This document shows positions 28,505 through 37,935 of a DNA stretch of 64,000 nucleotides, in pieces (within the stretch, counting starts at the first letter, position 1; every line of letters begins with the position of its first letter). Origin of the DNA: Leptospira koniambonensis (GTDB lineage Bacteria > Spirochaetota > Leptospiria > Leptospirales > Leptospiraceae); contig NZ_RQFY01000001.1 of the NCBI RefSeq assembly GCF_004769555.1, forward strand, positions 124,001-188,000, given 5' to 3'. A program made the position numbers and the translations under genes. The notes beneath the pieces are model-generated. The model was not told the DNA's origin. It searched no databases and was given only the letters and a program-made list of their open reading frames with translations.

Positions 28505-29899
28505 CTATACCAAATATTGCAAGAACAGTGTGGCAAGCCCCAAGAAACAGAAGAAGCCAAACACGTCTGTGGTAGTTGTTACAAATATGGAAGACGCAAT
28601 TGCAGGATCAATCCCAACTACTTTTAGTAACATAGGGATACATGCCCCGACGATGGCTGCTACAATTAGGTTCGCAAGCATCGCAAAGAAGATAACAATC
28701 GCAAGTGCAAGTTTTCCCGTATAAAAAAATACTACGAGACCTGTAATCGCCCCGATCGTGAGCCCATTGATCAGCCCGATTATACTTTCCTTTCTAAAAC
28801 CTACAGTCCAATTTGATTGGCTCAGATCTCCAGTGGCAATATTTCTTACTACCACTGTGATGGATTGGGTTCCTGCATTTCCCCCCATCCCAGCTACGAT
28901 TGGCATAAGACTCGCGAGTAATACAAAAGACTGGATCGTATCTTGGAAAAGAGCAACTGTAGAAGCAGCTACTACTGCTGTTCCTAGATTGATCACAAGC
29001 CATGTCAATCTTCTGCGAATAGAGTCCCAGATAGAAGTATTCAATCTTTCCTCTTCTGAAACTCCCCCCATCCTTAAGATGTCCTCTGAAGCTTCTTCCT
29101 GAACGATATCCAAGATATCGTCTACCGTGATCCTGCCGATGATCCGGTCCAGATCATCTACTACCGCGGCTGAAACTAAGTCATATTTTCTAAAAATTCG
29201 GGCTACTTCTTCCTGGTCCGTATCATAATGAATGGAGAATACTTCTTCTTTTACGAGTCTACTCGCCTTTTGGTTAAGAGGTGCAAGGAATAGATCTTTT
29301 AGTTTGATAAATCCTTTTAGATGATTCTCTGAGTCAGTTACATAGAGAAGATAAATATCGTCCGTCTCTTTAGCGACCCTTCTCAATTTGATGATCGCTT
29401 TTCTGACAGTGTCAGTCTCGTACGCAGAGGCGAACTCAGTCGTCATCAAACGACCCGCAGTGTATTCTCTAAAATTTAGCTGTTTTCTGATCTGAGAAGA
29501 ATCTTCTCTATCCAAGGAATTTAGAATTTCCTCGGCTTTTGCCTTAGGGATCTCGGAGATCAGATTTGTAACGTCGTCTGGTTCCAGATTTTCGACGATA
29601 GGAGAAATCTCCTTCATATTCAGACGGGAGATCAATTCCGCCTGCAAATCCTCATCAAACTCGACTAAAATCTCAGACTGCTGTTCAGAATCGCAAAGTT
29701 TAAATACGTAGAATGCTTCGTCAATATCCAGCTTTTCCAGAACCTCGGCAATATCCGCCGGGTGATTGGAAGAAGTGAAACTGAGCAGGAACTTATTATC
29801 CTTATTTTCTACCTTTTCGAGGAAGGAATCCATCCAATCTGCAGATTGCGGATTCGCCTTCAGGGAAGAAGTTTCCTTAGTGCTATTTGTTTCGTCCAT
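28505..29899 (-). CDS. mgtE: magnesium transporter MgtE
   Basis: MgtE is a magnesium channel of the inner membrane gated by intracellular Mg2+. The 464 residues show the MgtE N domain (helical superhelix, about 30-145), paired CBS domains (about 150-270; MTTEFASAYETDTVRKAI then VAAVVDD-like SAAVVDDLDRIIGRITVDDI) and a membrane domain with five helices (about 300-464), including the pore segment MAGMGGNAGTQSITV-type AGMGGNAGTQSITVVVR. The ATG has a strong Shine-Dalgarno, GGGAGG. I looked for an M-box magnesium riboswitch in the 137-base divergent region upstream and saw none. Confidence 0.96.
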   Translation of the reverse strand: MDETNSTKETSSLKANPQSADWMDSFLEKVENKDNKFLLSFTSSNHPADIAEVLEKLDIDEAFYVFKLCDSEQQSEILVEFDEDLQAELISRLNMKEISPIVENLEPDDVTNLISEIPKAKAEEILNSLDREDSSQIRKQLNFREYTAGRLMTTEFASAYETDTVRKAIIKLRRVAKETDDIYLLYVTDSENHLKGFIKLKDLFLAPLNQKASRLVKEEVFSIHYDTDQEEVARIFRKYDLVSAAVVDDLDRIIGRITVDDILDIVQEEASEDILRMGGVSEEERLNTSIWDSIRRRLTWLVINLGTAVVAASTVALFQDTIQSFVLLASLMPIVAGMGGNAGTQSITVVVRNIATGDLSQSNWTVGFRKESIIGLINGLTIGAITGLVVFFYTGKLALAIVIFFAMLANLIVAAIVGACIPMLLKVVGIDPAIASSIFVTTTTDVFGFFCFLGLATLFLQYLV

Positions 29900-29984
29900 T
29901 TGGCGTCCCTCCCCCTATGACAGAATCCTGATGGAATTTATCGGTTCAATGAATTTACTGATTTTTGGTACAAGAGTTTTTCAT

Positions 29985-30011
29985 TTGACTGGGGGCTCTC
30001 AGCCTTAGAAT
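29985..30011 (+). promoter_or_regulatory. putative promoter of the OmpA-like gene
   Basis: TTGACT (29985-29990) is followed after 15 bases by TAGAAT (30006-30011), a five-of-six match to the -10 consensus. The spacer is short, so this is tentative. Confidence 0.35.
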
Positions 30012-30036
30012 AGAACCTAGTTCCCATTATCAGACT

Positions 30037-31068
30037 ATGAAACCTTTTTTTTTCCGACTTACTCCCGTTCTTCTAATCCTATTTTCTTTGCCGATATTTT
30101 CGGACGCATTTTATTTCCCTTGGGAATACAATAAACTCTATAATGAGAATGCAACTCTTAGAATTGAGTTAGATTCTCTCAGACTTCGTTACAGAAACGA
30201 GACCGAAAACGCTAAAAAAGAAAAACTCAGCCTGGATGCCAGGATCCAGAACCTAGAAGAACAGCTCGCAGGCGAAAAATCCTTCCGAGAAAAGGACAGG
30301 GAACTTGCAGCGGAGCTGATTCGTGCACTAGAAAATCAGATCGCACTTCTAAAAACCAAAAGTGGAAATAAAGAAAAAGAGCTGATCGAAGAAAATGAGA
30401 GACAGTCCAAAAAATACCAGGATCTGATCTCTGAATTAAAGTCAGAACTTGAAAAAGAAAGACTAAACTGCATCCGTAAAATGGACGAGCTCAAAAGAGA
30501 ATATGAGTCCAAAATTGCAGGTCTGGAAGCAAGGATCAAAGAGTTAGAAGATAATCTATCTAAACTCAAAAATTTGAACGATGATCAAAAAAGAGAATTA
30601 AATCGTTTAGCAGAACAAGCAAATGAACTGGAATCTAAACTTTCAGGTGAGATCGCGAAAGGTCAGATCCGAGTAAAACGTTTTCATAATAGACTAGTCA
30701 TCAATATAGATGATCAGATATCTTTCGATTCTGGCTCTGCAGAATTGAAAAAACAGATCTTTCCGGCACTTGATAAGATCAAAGAGATTTTGGTCAAATA
30801 TCCTGGCAACCTCATCATTGTAGAAGGTCATACGGATAATATCCCAATACGTACTAAAAAATTTAACGATAACTGGCAATTATCTACAGAGAGAGCTCTT
30901 TCAGTAGTTCGTTTTTTATTGGAGAGCAAAAATCTGGATGCGAGGAACTTCTCCGTGGCAGGTTACGGGGAACACCAACCTATCGTTTCTAATGAAACCC
31001 CTGAAAATCGTTCTTTGAATAGACGTGTGGATATCGTTTTAGAACCACAAAGTGGTAAGGGTCACTAA
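30037..31068 (+). CDS. OmpA-family protein with long coiled coil
   Basis: The 343-residue exported protein has a signal peptide (about 1-24) and a long coiled coil (about 35-215) rich in Glu, Lys and Leu. A C-terminal OmpA-like peptidoglycan-binding domain (about 220-340) contains ISFDSGSAEL, EGHTDNIPI, WQLSTERALSVVRFL, GYGEHQPI and NRRVDIVLEP. It likely spans the periplasm and ties the cell wall to another structure. There is no beta-barrel or membrane anchor apart from the signal. The cation diffusion facilitator gene starts 14 bases downstream, so the two are probably cotranscribed. Confidence 0.93.
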   Translation: MKPFFFRLTPVLLILFSLPIFSDAFYFPWEYNKLYNENATLRIELDSLRLRYRNETENAKKEKLSLDARIQNLEEQLAGEKSFREKDRELAAELIRALENQIALLKTKSGNKEKELIEENERQSKKYQDLISELKSELEKERLNCIRKMDELKREYESKIAGLEARIKELEDNLSKLKNLNDDQKRELNRLAEQANELESKLSGEIAKGQIRVKRFHNRLVINIDDQISFDSGSAELKKQIFPALDKIKEILVKYPGNLIIVEGHTDNIPIRTKKFNDNWQLSTERALSVVRFLLESKNLDARNFSVAGYGEHQPIVSNETPENRSLNRRVDIVLEPQSGKGH

Positions 31069-31082
31069 GGCTTCTTTCAACT

Positions 31083-32099
31083 TTGGAAAAAGATCCTCAC
31101 TCATCTTCTAATTTAGAACCTTTTGCTAGACAGGCTATTCTTCGTCCCAAAAGGAAGGATACATTACGCAGTTTACTTTTTGCATTCTTTCTTTCTATCG
31201 GGATCTTTTCCTGGGAGATATTCGGATCTACACAAAGTAAAAGTCTCGCACTTCTTGCAGATGCAGGACATGTGATCTCAGATTCATTTGCGTTTTTACT
31301 AAGTATATTTGCAGTTTTAGTATCAGATAAAAAACCAAATGCAAAAATGAACTTTGGATTTTTCAGGGTAGAAGTTTTTGCAGCATTTTTAAATTCCATT
31401 CTGATCTCAGGGATTTCAATCTTTATCATATACGAAGCAGTCCAAAGATTCCGGCATCAGGAAGAAATTGTTACTGAATCCATGTTAGTTTTCAGTTTGG
31501 GAACGATCGGACTAAATCTAATCTCTGTTTGGCTTTTAAAAAGGATTTCTGCGGACAATATTAATCTTAGAACTGCTTACCTTCATGTTTTGAATGATCT
31601 ATTCGGAACAATTGCAGTTTTGATAGGAGCAATTCTAATACGTCTTTTTGCTTGGACCTGGATTGATCCATTACTCAGTTTAATTCTTTCTGTTTTTATA
31701 TTAAGAGCAGCTGCTGTGATATTGAAGGAAAGCCTTTTGATCCTTCTAGAATCCTCTCCCACTTTTGATGAATGGGATCATTTAAAAAAAGATCTATTAC
31801 AGATCAAAGGAGTGGATTCCCTTCTTTCTGCACATACTTGGACTCTAACAAAAGGGATACACGCATGTGCATTTAGAGTCCAGATCACTAAAGAATCTGA
31901 TCCTAAAAAGATATTAAAAGAAGCTTATAGGCTTTTAAGAGGAGAATGGAAATTCGAGCAAATCTATCTGCAATTAGAAGATCCTTCTACCACACATGTA
32001 ATTGATGGGATTATCGCCAAAACTCTACACGATATTGATTCTGAAGAATGGGGACACCATCACCATACTCACGATCATCCTGCACATCACCATCATTAA
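31083..32099 (+). CDS. cation diffusion facilitator (metal exporter)
   Basis: The 338-residue inner-membrane protein has six helices of the CDF family. Metal-site motifs are present as LADAGHVISDSFAF (HxxxD, helix 2) and LHVLNDLFG (HxxxD, helix 5). A short cytoplasmic domain follows, and a His-rich C-terminal tail (HHHHTHDHPAHHHH) can bind zinc, cobalt or cadmium. By family it exports divalent metal in exchange for protons. The TTG at 31083 gives the whole N-terminus but has no ideal Shine-Dalgarno, so the start is uncertain. Its TAA overlaps the stop codon of the convergent acyl-CoA dehydrogenase-like gene by four bases. Confidence 0.92.
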   Translation: MEKDPHSSSNLEPFARQAILRPKRKDTLRSLLFAFFLSIGIFSWEIFGSTQSKSLALLADAGHVISDSFAFLLSIFAVLVSDKKPNAKMNFGFFRVEVFAAFLNSILISGISIFIIYEAVQRFRHQEEIVTESMLVFSLGTIGLNLISVWLLKRISADNINLRTAYLHVLNDLFGTIAVLIGAILIRLFAWTWIDPLLSLILSVFILRAAAVILKESLLILLESSPTFDEWDHLKKDLLQIKGVDSLLSAHTWTLTKGIHACAFRVQITKESDPKKILKEAYRLLRGEWKFEQIYLQLEDPSTTHVIDGIIAKTLHDIDSEEWGHHHHTHDHPAHHHH

Positions 32100-33154
32100 A
32101 GATTTCCGAATTTTCTCCAGCTTTTGGATTGTTTCAGTCTGTTTTTGATATAAACAGGACTTCTGGCAGGATGGATTGTGCAGAATAATCCTAGATCAGG
32201 ATATTCTTTTTTATAGTCGAAGTTCGGAATAGATTCTAAGATAGATATACATTCATCCAGAATTGCTTCGTATCCATAAGGATGATCTTCTTCTATTTTG
32301 TAATTTGGATCCTTGTCTTTTTTATCAGAGATATCTAAACATTTCCCGTAGAGAAGTCCGCTTAAGTCCCAGAGTTTTCCTAAAACAGAAAATCTTTCTC
32401 TGGATTCAGTTCCTTGGCTTAGGTCAGATACAATTTTACGGATAGCTCCGCAGAATAAAACAGCGGCTGATAACATTTCGGAAAGATGGATATCTGCACC
32501 TAATTTTGTATAATCTTCTATAAAGTGATAATGAGAAGGTAATTTAAAATTTTCACCAGTAATCTTACAATGAGTGGCTTCTCTGGCAACATCCAGATAT
32601 ACTTCTTCGATCTTTAAACCTGGGAAATCTCTCGGGATAAAAAATACTCCAAAACGATTTTGCTCTTCTTCTTTGGCTACGACCAAGTAACCTTCTGCAT
32701 CTGCTCCGTTGGTTACAAATCCTTTATGGAAATTTATTTCGATTTCACCACTTGGAAGGACTTTTGCAGTCGATTTTAAATTGGTAAGTTTTCCCATCCA
32801 ACCAGGCTCACTCACTCCCAGTCCCAAAATCCCAAGACCACTTACTAATCTGTCTTGTAGTTCTAATGCTAATTTTTTGGATTCTGAGTTATTAGAAGCA
32901 CCTTCTTCAGAACCAATCACTAATTTCAGGATCTTTCCGGCCACATTTGTTTGGGCCATCAATCCTACTCCCACACCTATACCATGGGGGAAGGAAGGAA
33001 TTAATATTAACTTTTCATGAAATGATCTGAACCCGCCATCTTTTAGAGCGTTCAGTAATCCTGCCTTTGCGATATCTGGCAAAGAGGATTTGTAAACGGA
33101 TCTGAATTCTCCCGGAGGAAAGGAAGAAAGTTTTTCTCTTAATTCTTTCATCAT
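32096..33154 (-). CDS. acyl-CoA dehydrogenase-like flavoprotein
   Basis: The open frame runs further upstream, but the extra 54 residues are Arg-rich and translate the end of uvrA in another frame. The ATG at 33154 (a second ATG follows directly) gives 352 residues. The middle part matches the acyl-CoA dehydrogenase family: LGVSEPGWMGKLTNLKSTAKV (the LxExxAGSD-type flavin segment), HKGFVTNGADAEGYLVVAK and FFIPRDFPGLKI. The N-terminal helical domain and the catalytic Glu are less clear, so it is a divergent member. It starts 11 bases after the uvrA stop and may be translated from the same message. Confidence 0.8.
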   Translation of the reverse strand: MMKELREKLSSFPPGEFRSVYKSSLPDIAKAGLLNALKDGGFRSFHEKLILIPSFPHGIGVGVGLMAQTNVAGKILKLVIGSEEGASNNSESKKLALELQDRLVSGLGILGLGVSEPGWMGKLTNLKSTAKVLPSGEIEINFHKGFVTNGADAEGYLVVAKEEEQNRFGVFFIPRDFPGLKIEEVYLDVAREATHCKITGENFKLPSHYHFIEDYTKLGADIHLSEMLSAAVLFCGAIRKIVSDLSQGTESRERFSVLGKLWDLSGLLYGKCLDISDKKDKDPNYKIEEDHPYGYEAILDECISILESIPNFDYKKEYPDLGLFCTIHPARSPVYIKNRLKQSKSWRKFGNL

Positions 33155-33165
33155 CTTCGGAAAAT

Positions 33166-36000
33166 TTAACCCGCCTTCTTCCCTGGATTTCCTAAAACTT
33201 TTTTCAGATATTGACCTGTGAAAGATTCTTTGACCTTTGCAATCTCTGTAGGAGTTCCTTCGGCGATAATTTTTCCGCCTCCTTCTCCTCCTTCCGGCCC
33301 TAAATCTATGATCCAATCCGCTTGTTTGATCACATCCAGGTTATGTTCGATCACTATCATTGAATTTCCGCGGTCTACAAGTGTATGTAAAACAGTCATC
33401 AAATGACGAACATCTTCAAAATGAAGTCCGGTAGTCGGCTCATCCAAGATGTATAAAGTTTTTCCTGTAGGCCTTTTGGATAATTCAGTAGCGAGTTTGA
33501 TCCTTTGTGCTTCTCCACCTGAGAATGTTGTAGCGGGCTGCCCTAATTTAATATAGCCGAGACCTACTTCACCCAAGGTTTCCAGTTTTCTTTTTAATGC
33601 AGGAATATTCTCGAAGAATGGAACAGAATCCTCTACAGTCATCTCCAAGATTTCATAAATATTTTTGCCTTTATAACGAACTTCTAATGTTTCTTGGTTA
33701 TAACGTTTTCCCTTACAAACATCGCAAGTCACATATACATCCGGAAGGAAGTGCATCTCAATTTTAAGGATACCATCTCCCTCGCAGGTTTCACATCTAC
33801 CACCGCTTACGTTAAAGCTGAATCTTCCGGGAGAATAACCTCTGAGTTTGGATTCTTCTAATTGGGCGAACATATCACGGACCACTGTGAAAAGTCCGGT
33901 GTATGTCGCAGGGTTGGATCTAGGAGTTCTACCGATAGGAGATTGGTCTATATTAATGATTTTATCTATTTCTTCTAGACCAGTGATCTTCTCATGTTTT
34001 CCCCAGACGGTTCTCATCTTCATTACTTTATGAGCTGCGGCATTGTATAAGATATCATTGATCAATGTAGACTTGCCGGAACCGGAAACGCCTGTCACCA
34101 CGATCAGTTTTCCAAGTGGGATCTCTACACTTACATTTTTAAGATTATTCTCTTTTGCGTTTACGATCTTAAGCTTTTTTCCATTTCCTGGTCGTACAGT
34201 TTTAGGAACTGGAATAAATTCTTTGCCGGATAAAAACTTACCAGTAAGTGAATTTTTATTTTTAGAAACTTCTTCAGGAGTTCCAGAACATACAATTGTT
34301 CCACCATGCACACCAGCACCAGGCCCCATATCGATGAGCCAGTCAGCTTCTTCCATGGTTTCTTGGTCATGTTCTACTACTAAAACTGTGTTCCCAAGAT
34401 CTCGCAAATCCTTAAGAGTATTTACTAATTTAGTATTATCTCTTTGGTGAAGCCCGATAGAAGGTTCATCTAAAATATATAATACACCTTGGAGTCTAGA
34501 TCCGATCTGAGTAGCAAGTCTGATCCTTTGAGCTTCTCCACCGGAAAGTGTTCCGGCAGCACGTTCTAAACTTAAATAACCAACACCAACATCATTCAAG
34601 AAAGTGAGCCTTTGTTGGATTTCCTTCAAGATAGGCCTTGCGATTATTTCTTCGCTTCCTTTAGGCTTCATTGATTTTACGAAGTCCAGGCCCTTCTCCA
34701 CACTAAAAGCTGAGAATTTGTCTATGGTCAGACCGTTTACTTCTACATGAAGACTGACTGGTTTCAGACGTTTTCCTTCGCAGGCAGGACAATGATGGTT
34801 GGTCATATATCCTTCTAACTGCTGGCGTCTTGCTTCTGAGCCTTCTTTATATCTTCTTTTTAAGTTAGGGATTACACCTTCGAATTCTCTACTGAACTCA
34901 TAGTGGGATTTTTCATTTCTGAAATCGTAATCTATTTTGAGATTTTTATCTCCGTAAAGAATCGTATCTCTGACTTTTTTAGGAAGGTCCTTCCAAGGAA
35001 TATTATAATCGAATTTTAATTTTTTAGCTAAAGAGTGAACTGTTGTTAAAAACCAATAACTATTACTCTTTGCTCCTGCCCATGCTTCTATACAACCTTC
35101 GACTAGAGAAAGTTCCGAATCTGTGATTAAAAGATCTTCGTCGAATTCTAAAAGGCTTCCGAGTCCGTCGCAGGTCTCGCAGGCTCCGAATGGAGAGTTA
35201 AATGAAAATAATCTAGGAGAAAGTTCAGGTAAAGATTCTTCCGGGTGATTCGGGCAGGAAAGTTTTTGGGAGAATGTATGGTCCTTCTTCCCATCATCCA
35301 TTAAAAGAATTCCCTCTGATTGTTTGAGTGCAGTCTCGACCGAGTCAGTCAAACGAGAACGGATCCCGTCTTTGATCACAAGACGATCTACAACGATCTC
35401 AATCGTTGCCTTAAAACTTTTTTTAAGAACGATCTCTTCGTCTAAAGTTTTGATCTCACCGTTCAAACGAATTCTATTAAATCCGTCTTTTCTGATCTTC
35501 TCCAGAACATCTTTATGCTCTCCCTTCTTCCCAGAAACAATAGGAGCTAAAATTTGGATCTTAGTTCCTTCCGGAAAATTTAGAATTCTTTCTGTGATTT
35601 GGTCAATGGAGAGAGATTGGATTGGAGTTCCACAAATTGGACAATGAGGTTTTCCTACTCTTGCATAAAGAAGACGGAGATAATCATAAATCTCTGTCAC
35701 AGTTCCTACGGTGGATCTAGGGTTACGATGTGTGGTCTTCTGCTCTATAGAAATTGCAGGAGAAAGTCCTTCGATCAGATCCAGATCAGGTTTTTCCATT
35801 TGACCTAAAAATTGTCGAGCGTATGCGGAGAGACTTTCTACATATCTTCTCTGTCCTTCTGCATAGATTGTATCGAAAGCAAGAGAAGATTTACCGGAAC
35901 CGGAAAGTCCAGTAATCACCACGAGTTTATCCCGTGGAATATCCACATTGATGTTTTTAAGATTATGCTCCCGAGCTCCTCGGATGCGGATATGATCCAA
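33166..36000 (-). CDS. uvrA: excinuclease ABC subunit A
   Basis: UvrA is the damage-sensing ATPase of nucleotide-excision repair. The 944 residues carry two ABC-type ATPase halves: Walker [14 protein letters not shown] near residue 30 and [13 protein letters not shown] near 640. The signature motifs [12 protein letters not shown] and [12 protein letters not shown] and two CxxC zinc modules (CPICG near 122, [17 protein letters not shown] near 740-765) are also present. Length and order are normal. The divergent 128-base gap to sppA contains a perfect TTTG-N5-CAAA site, which suggests SOS control. An acyl-CoA dehydrogenase-like gene follows after 11 bases. Confidence 0.98.
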   Translation of the reverse strand: MDHIRIRGAREHNLKNINVDIPRDKLVVITGLSGSGKSSLAFDTIYAEGQRRYVESLSAYARQFLGQMEKPDLDLIEGLSPAISIEQKTTHRNPRSTVGTVTEIYDYLRLLYARVGKPHCPICGTPIQSLSIDQITERILNFPEGTKIQILAPIVSGKKGEHKDVLEKIRKDGFNRIRLNGEIKTLDEEIVLKKSFKATIEIVVDRLVIKDGIRSRLTDSVETALKQSEGILLMDDGKKDHTFSQKLSCPNHPEESLPELSPRLFSFNSPFGACETCDGLGSLLEFDEDLLITDSELSLVEGCIEAWAGAKSNSYWFLTTVHSLAKKLKFDYNIPWKDLPKKVRDTILYGDKNLKIDYDFRNEKSHYEFSREFEGVIPNLKRRYKEGSEARRQQLEGYMTNHHCPACEGKRLKPVSLHVEVNGLTIDKFSAFSVEKGLDFVKSMKPKGSEEIIARPILKEIQQRLTFLNDVGVGYLSLERAAGTLSGGEAQRIRLATQIGSRLQGVLYILDEPSIGLHQRDNTKLVNTLKDLRDLGNTVLVVEHDQETMEEADWLIDMGPGAGVHGGTIVCSGTPEEVSKNKNSLTGKFLSGKEFIPVPKTVRPGNGKKLKIVNAKENNLKNVSVEIPLGKLIVVTGVSGSGKSTLINDILYNAAAHKVMKMRTVWGKHEKITGLEEIDKIINIDQSPIGRTPRSNPATYTGLFTVVRDMFAQLEESKLRGYSPGRFSFNVSGGRCETCEGDGILKIEMHFLPDVYVTCDVCKGKRYNQETLEVRYKGKNIYEILEMTVEDSVPFFENIPALKRKLETLGEVGLGYIKLGQPATTFSGGEAQRIKLATELSKRPTGKTLYILDEPTTGLHFEDVRHLMTVLHTLVDRGNSMIVIEHNLDVIKQADWIIDLGPEGGEGGGKIIAEGTPTEIAKVKESFTGQYLKKVLGNPGKKAG

Positions 36001-36104
36001 ACGAATAACCCTCTCTTAGGTTTCAGATAATTTCTGGAAAGCCAGGCTGAAAAGCGGTTTTCCTTCCGTAATTTTACGTTTTCCGGAATAAATGTCCGTT
36101 TTAC

Positions 36105-36117
36105 TTTGGTCGCCAAA
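36105..36117. promoter_or_regulatory. LexA-type SOS box between uvrA and sppA
   Basis: TTTGGTCGCCAAA matches TTTG-N5-CAAA, the LexA box I remember for Leptospira interrogans (recA promoter). It lies 11 bases before the sppA start and 104 bases upstream of the uvrA start, so it could act on either gene. Confidence 0.65.
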
Positions 36118-36128
36118 AGGAATTTTCA

Positions 36129-37841
36129 ATGTTTAGAATTCTGTTCTCTATTGTCTTTTTACCGATCCGGATTTTGTTCCAAGGATTTCGGATATTATCC
36201 TGGATCATCCGCAAGGGAGATCATTTCTATTTAGAAATTCCTTCTTCATTCTCCTTTGATAGAAAATCTTTTTTCGTCAAACTATTGGTTCCTAAAGAAG
36301 AAGCTCCCTTCTTGGTGGATTTTTTATTGGGATTGAAGGCTTTAACTAAAGTCCCAGGTTTGAAAAAAGTTTCTTTCCATATTTCTAATCCTGAATACGG
36401 ATTTGGAGAAGTTTGGAATATTTGCGAAACAATCCAGACATTGAACGAAAAAGGAATTGAGACTTCCGGTTTTTGTTTAGGAGGAGGAACTAAAGCATTA
36501 TTATTACTTTCTCAATGCAAGTATAGATATACTTCTTCTGCGGCTGAATTTTTCCCGATACTCCCTTCTGCTGAACCTTATTTTTTTGGAGGAGCCGCTA
36601 AAAAGTTCGGTATAGGTGTAGAAGCTTATGCAAGTGGCGCATTCAAATCATTCGGAGAAACTTTCCAAAGAACATCTTTTTCCGCTCCTGCTCGTAAAAA
36701 TTTAGAAGCATTATTAACAGATTATAAAGAACTACTTTTTTCAGGATTTAAGAAGTCCTCGAATTTGGATCTGAAAGTTTTAGAAGAACCAATCATCAAT
36801 TCTGAAAAATTAAAGAAAATCGGATTTATCACTGAGTTTGTAGAAGAAGACGAATTCGAAGAAAACTATCTATTCGAAAATTATAAAAAAGAGAAAGAAA
36901 CAGATAAACCTAAATTTAAAAAATTAAGCGCTAAAGGTTTCAGACTATATCATAAAAAATCTAATTTTACTATTATCTCTAAATCCGTTCCGATCGTTGC
37001 AGTTCTACCAGTCCAAGGGAATATTCTTCCCGATTTAGGAAGAGAAGAAGATTTTAGATCCAGACAAGTTTCTTTCAGGTACTACCAAGAAATTTTCAAA
37101 GATCTAAAAGAAGATCCAAAGGTAGCGGCGGTCATTTTAGAAATGAACTCTCCTGGAGGAAGCGCACTTGTATCTGAGCTTCTTTATAGAGAGATCAAAA
37201 AACTCGCAGAGAAAAAACCTGTAATCACATACGTATTGAATGTAGCTGCTTCCGGTGGTTATTATTTAGCTTGTGGTACCCAAAAAATCCATGGAACTCC
37301 CTATTCAATCGTTGGTTCCATTGGTGCAGTCATGATGAGATTCGAATTGAAGAAATTGTACGATAAATTTGGAGTCCAAAAAGAAAGGATCGGATTTTAT
37401 CCTCATAGAGATATTCTATCAGAATACGGAAAACTTTCTCCTAAGTCGGAACAATTCCTAAGAAAAGAAGTTTTGAGATCCAGGGATTTATTCTATAGCC
37501 GAGTAATAGAATCTAGAAAGACCAGTTTCCAAGAATTAGAAAAACATTATGGAGAAGGCCGTATCTTCTCCGGAGAAACTTTCCGCAAATCAGGATTTTT
37601 AGATTCCTGCGGTTCATTTTTAGATATATTGCAAGATCTAAAAACAGAGCTCAAATCCAAGAAGATAGATGTGCGTTATCTTCCTGGAACCTATAGCTGG
37701 AAAGACTTAGTCCAGGATCTAAAACCTGGAATGCAACTCTCTAGGTTTTCCTTCTTTTCTAAGTTACATGCGGAGAAGAAGCGGAATCCAATGGAAGTTT
37801 TACACTTCTCAGAAATCGCAGGTGAACTATCGAAAATATAG
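36129..37841 (+). CDS. sppA: signal peptide peptidase SppA-like (S49)
   Basis: The 570-residue protein is a long, two-domain SppA of the type found in E. coli. The C-terminal S49 domain has the nucleophile in NVAASGGYYLACG (Ser375), and the N-terminal domain supplies the Lys of the dyad in SGAFKSFGETF (Lys173). The spacing of 202 residues is close to that of E. coli SppA (200). One membrane anchor lies at the N-terminus (about 5-25), so the protease faces the periplasm. It degrades leftover signal peptides. A LexA-type box lies just before its start, overlapping where the ribosome site would be, which is unusual for this gene. Confidence 0.92.
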   Translation: MFRILFSIVFLPIRILFQGFRILSWIIRKGDHFYLEIPSSFSFDRKSFFVKLLVPKEEAPFLVDFLLGLKALTKVPGLKKVSFHISNPEYGFGEVWNICETIQTLNEKGIETSGFCLGGGTKALLLLSQCKYRYTSSAAEFFPILPSAEPYFFGGAAKKFGIGVEAYASGAFKSFGETFQRTSFSAPARKNLEALLTDYKELLFSGFKKSSNLDLKVLEEPIINSEKLKKIGFITEFVEEDEFEENYLFENYKKEKETDKPKFKKLSAKGFRLYHKKSNFTIISKSVPIVAVLPVQGNILPDLGREEDFRSRQVSFRYYQEIFKDLKEDPKVAAVILEMNSPGGSALVSELLYREIKKLAEKKPVITYVLNVAASGGYYLACGTQKIHGTPYSIVGSIGAVMMRFELKKLYDKFGVQKERIGFYPHRDILSEYGKLSPKSEQFLRKEVLRSRDLFYSRVIESRKTSFQELEKHYGEGRIFSGETFRKSGFLDSCGSFLDILQDLKTELKSKKIDVRYLPGTYSWKDLVQDLKPGMQLSRFSFFSKLHAEKKRNPMEVLHFSEIAGELSKI

Positions 37842-37850
37842 CTGCATTTG

Positions 37851-37928
37851 GCGCGCAGAGACCGCGAAGGACACAGAGTTTAAAAGTTTTTGATATTCCC
37901 TCCGTGAACTCTGCGATCTCGGTGCGAA
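37851..37928. repeat. dispersed palindromic repeat, copy C
   Basis: GCGCGCAGAGACCGCGAAGG and the following CACAGAG (to about 37878) face AACTCTGCGATCTCGGTGCG (37907-37926) as imperfect inverted arms. The reverse complement of the second arm matches 16 of 18 bases of the first arm of copy B. It lies between the convergent sppA and TsaC/Sua5-type genes. Confidence 0.7.
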
Positions 37929-37935
37929 CCCTACT

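Noticed and set aside
29900..30036. M-box magnesium riboswitch before mgtE
   Set aside because: The 137-base divergent region is too short for a full M-box plus two promoters, and no such fold is visible.
33155..33316. Arg-rich N-terminal extension of the acyl-CoA dehydrogenase-like frame
   Set aside because: It is the end of uvrA read in another frame; the ATG at 33154 gives the proper family beginning.
35916..36116. Minus-strand open frame overlapping the uvrA start
   Set aside because: It is an out-of-frame shadow of uvrA and runs through the LexA-type box region without family resemblance.
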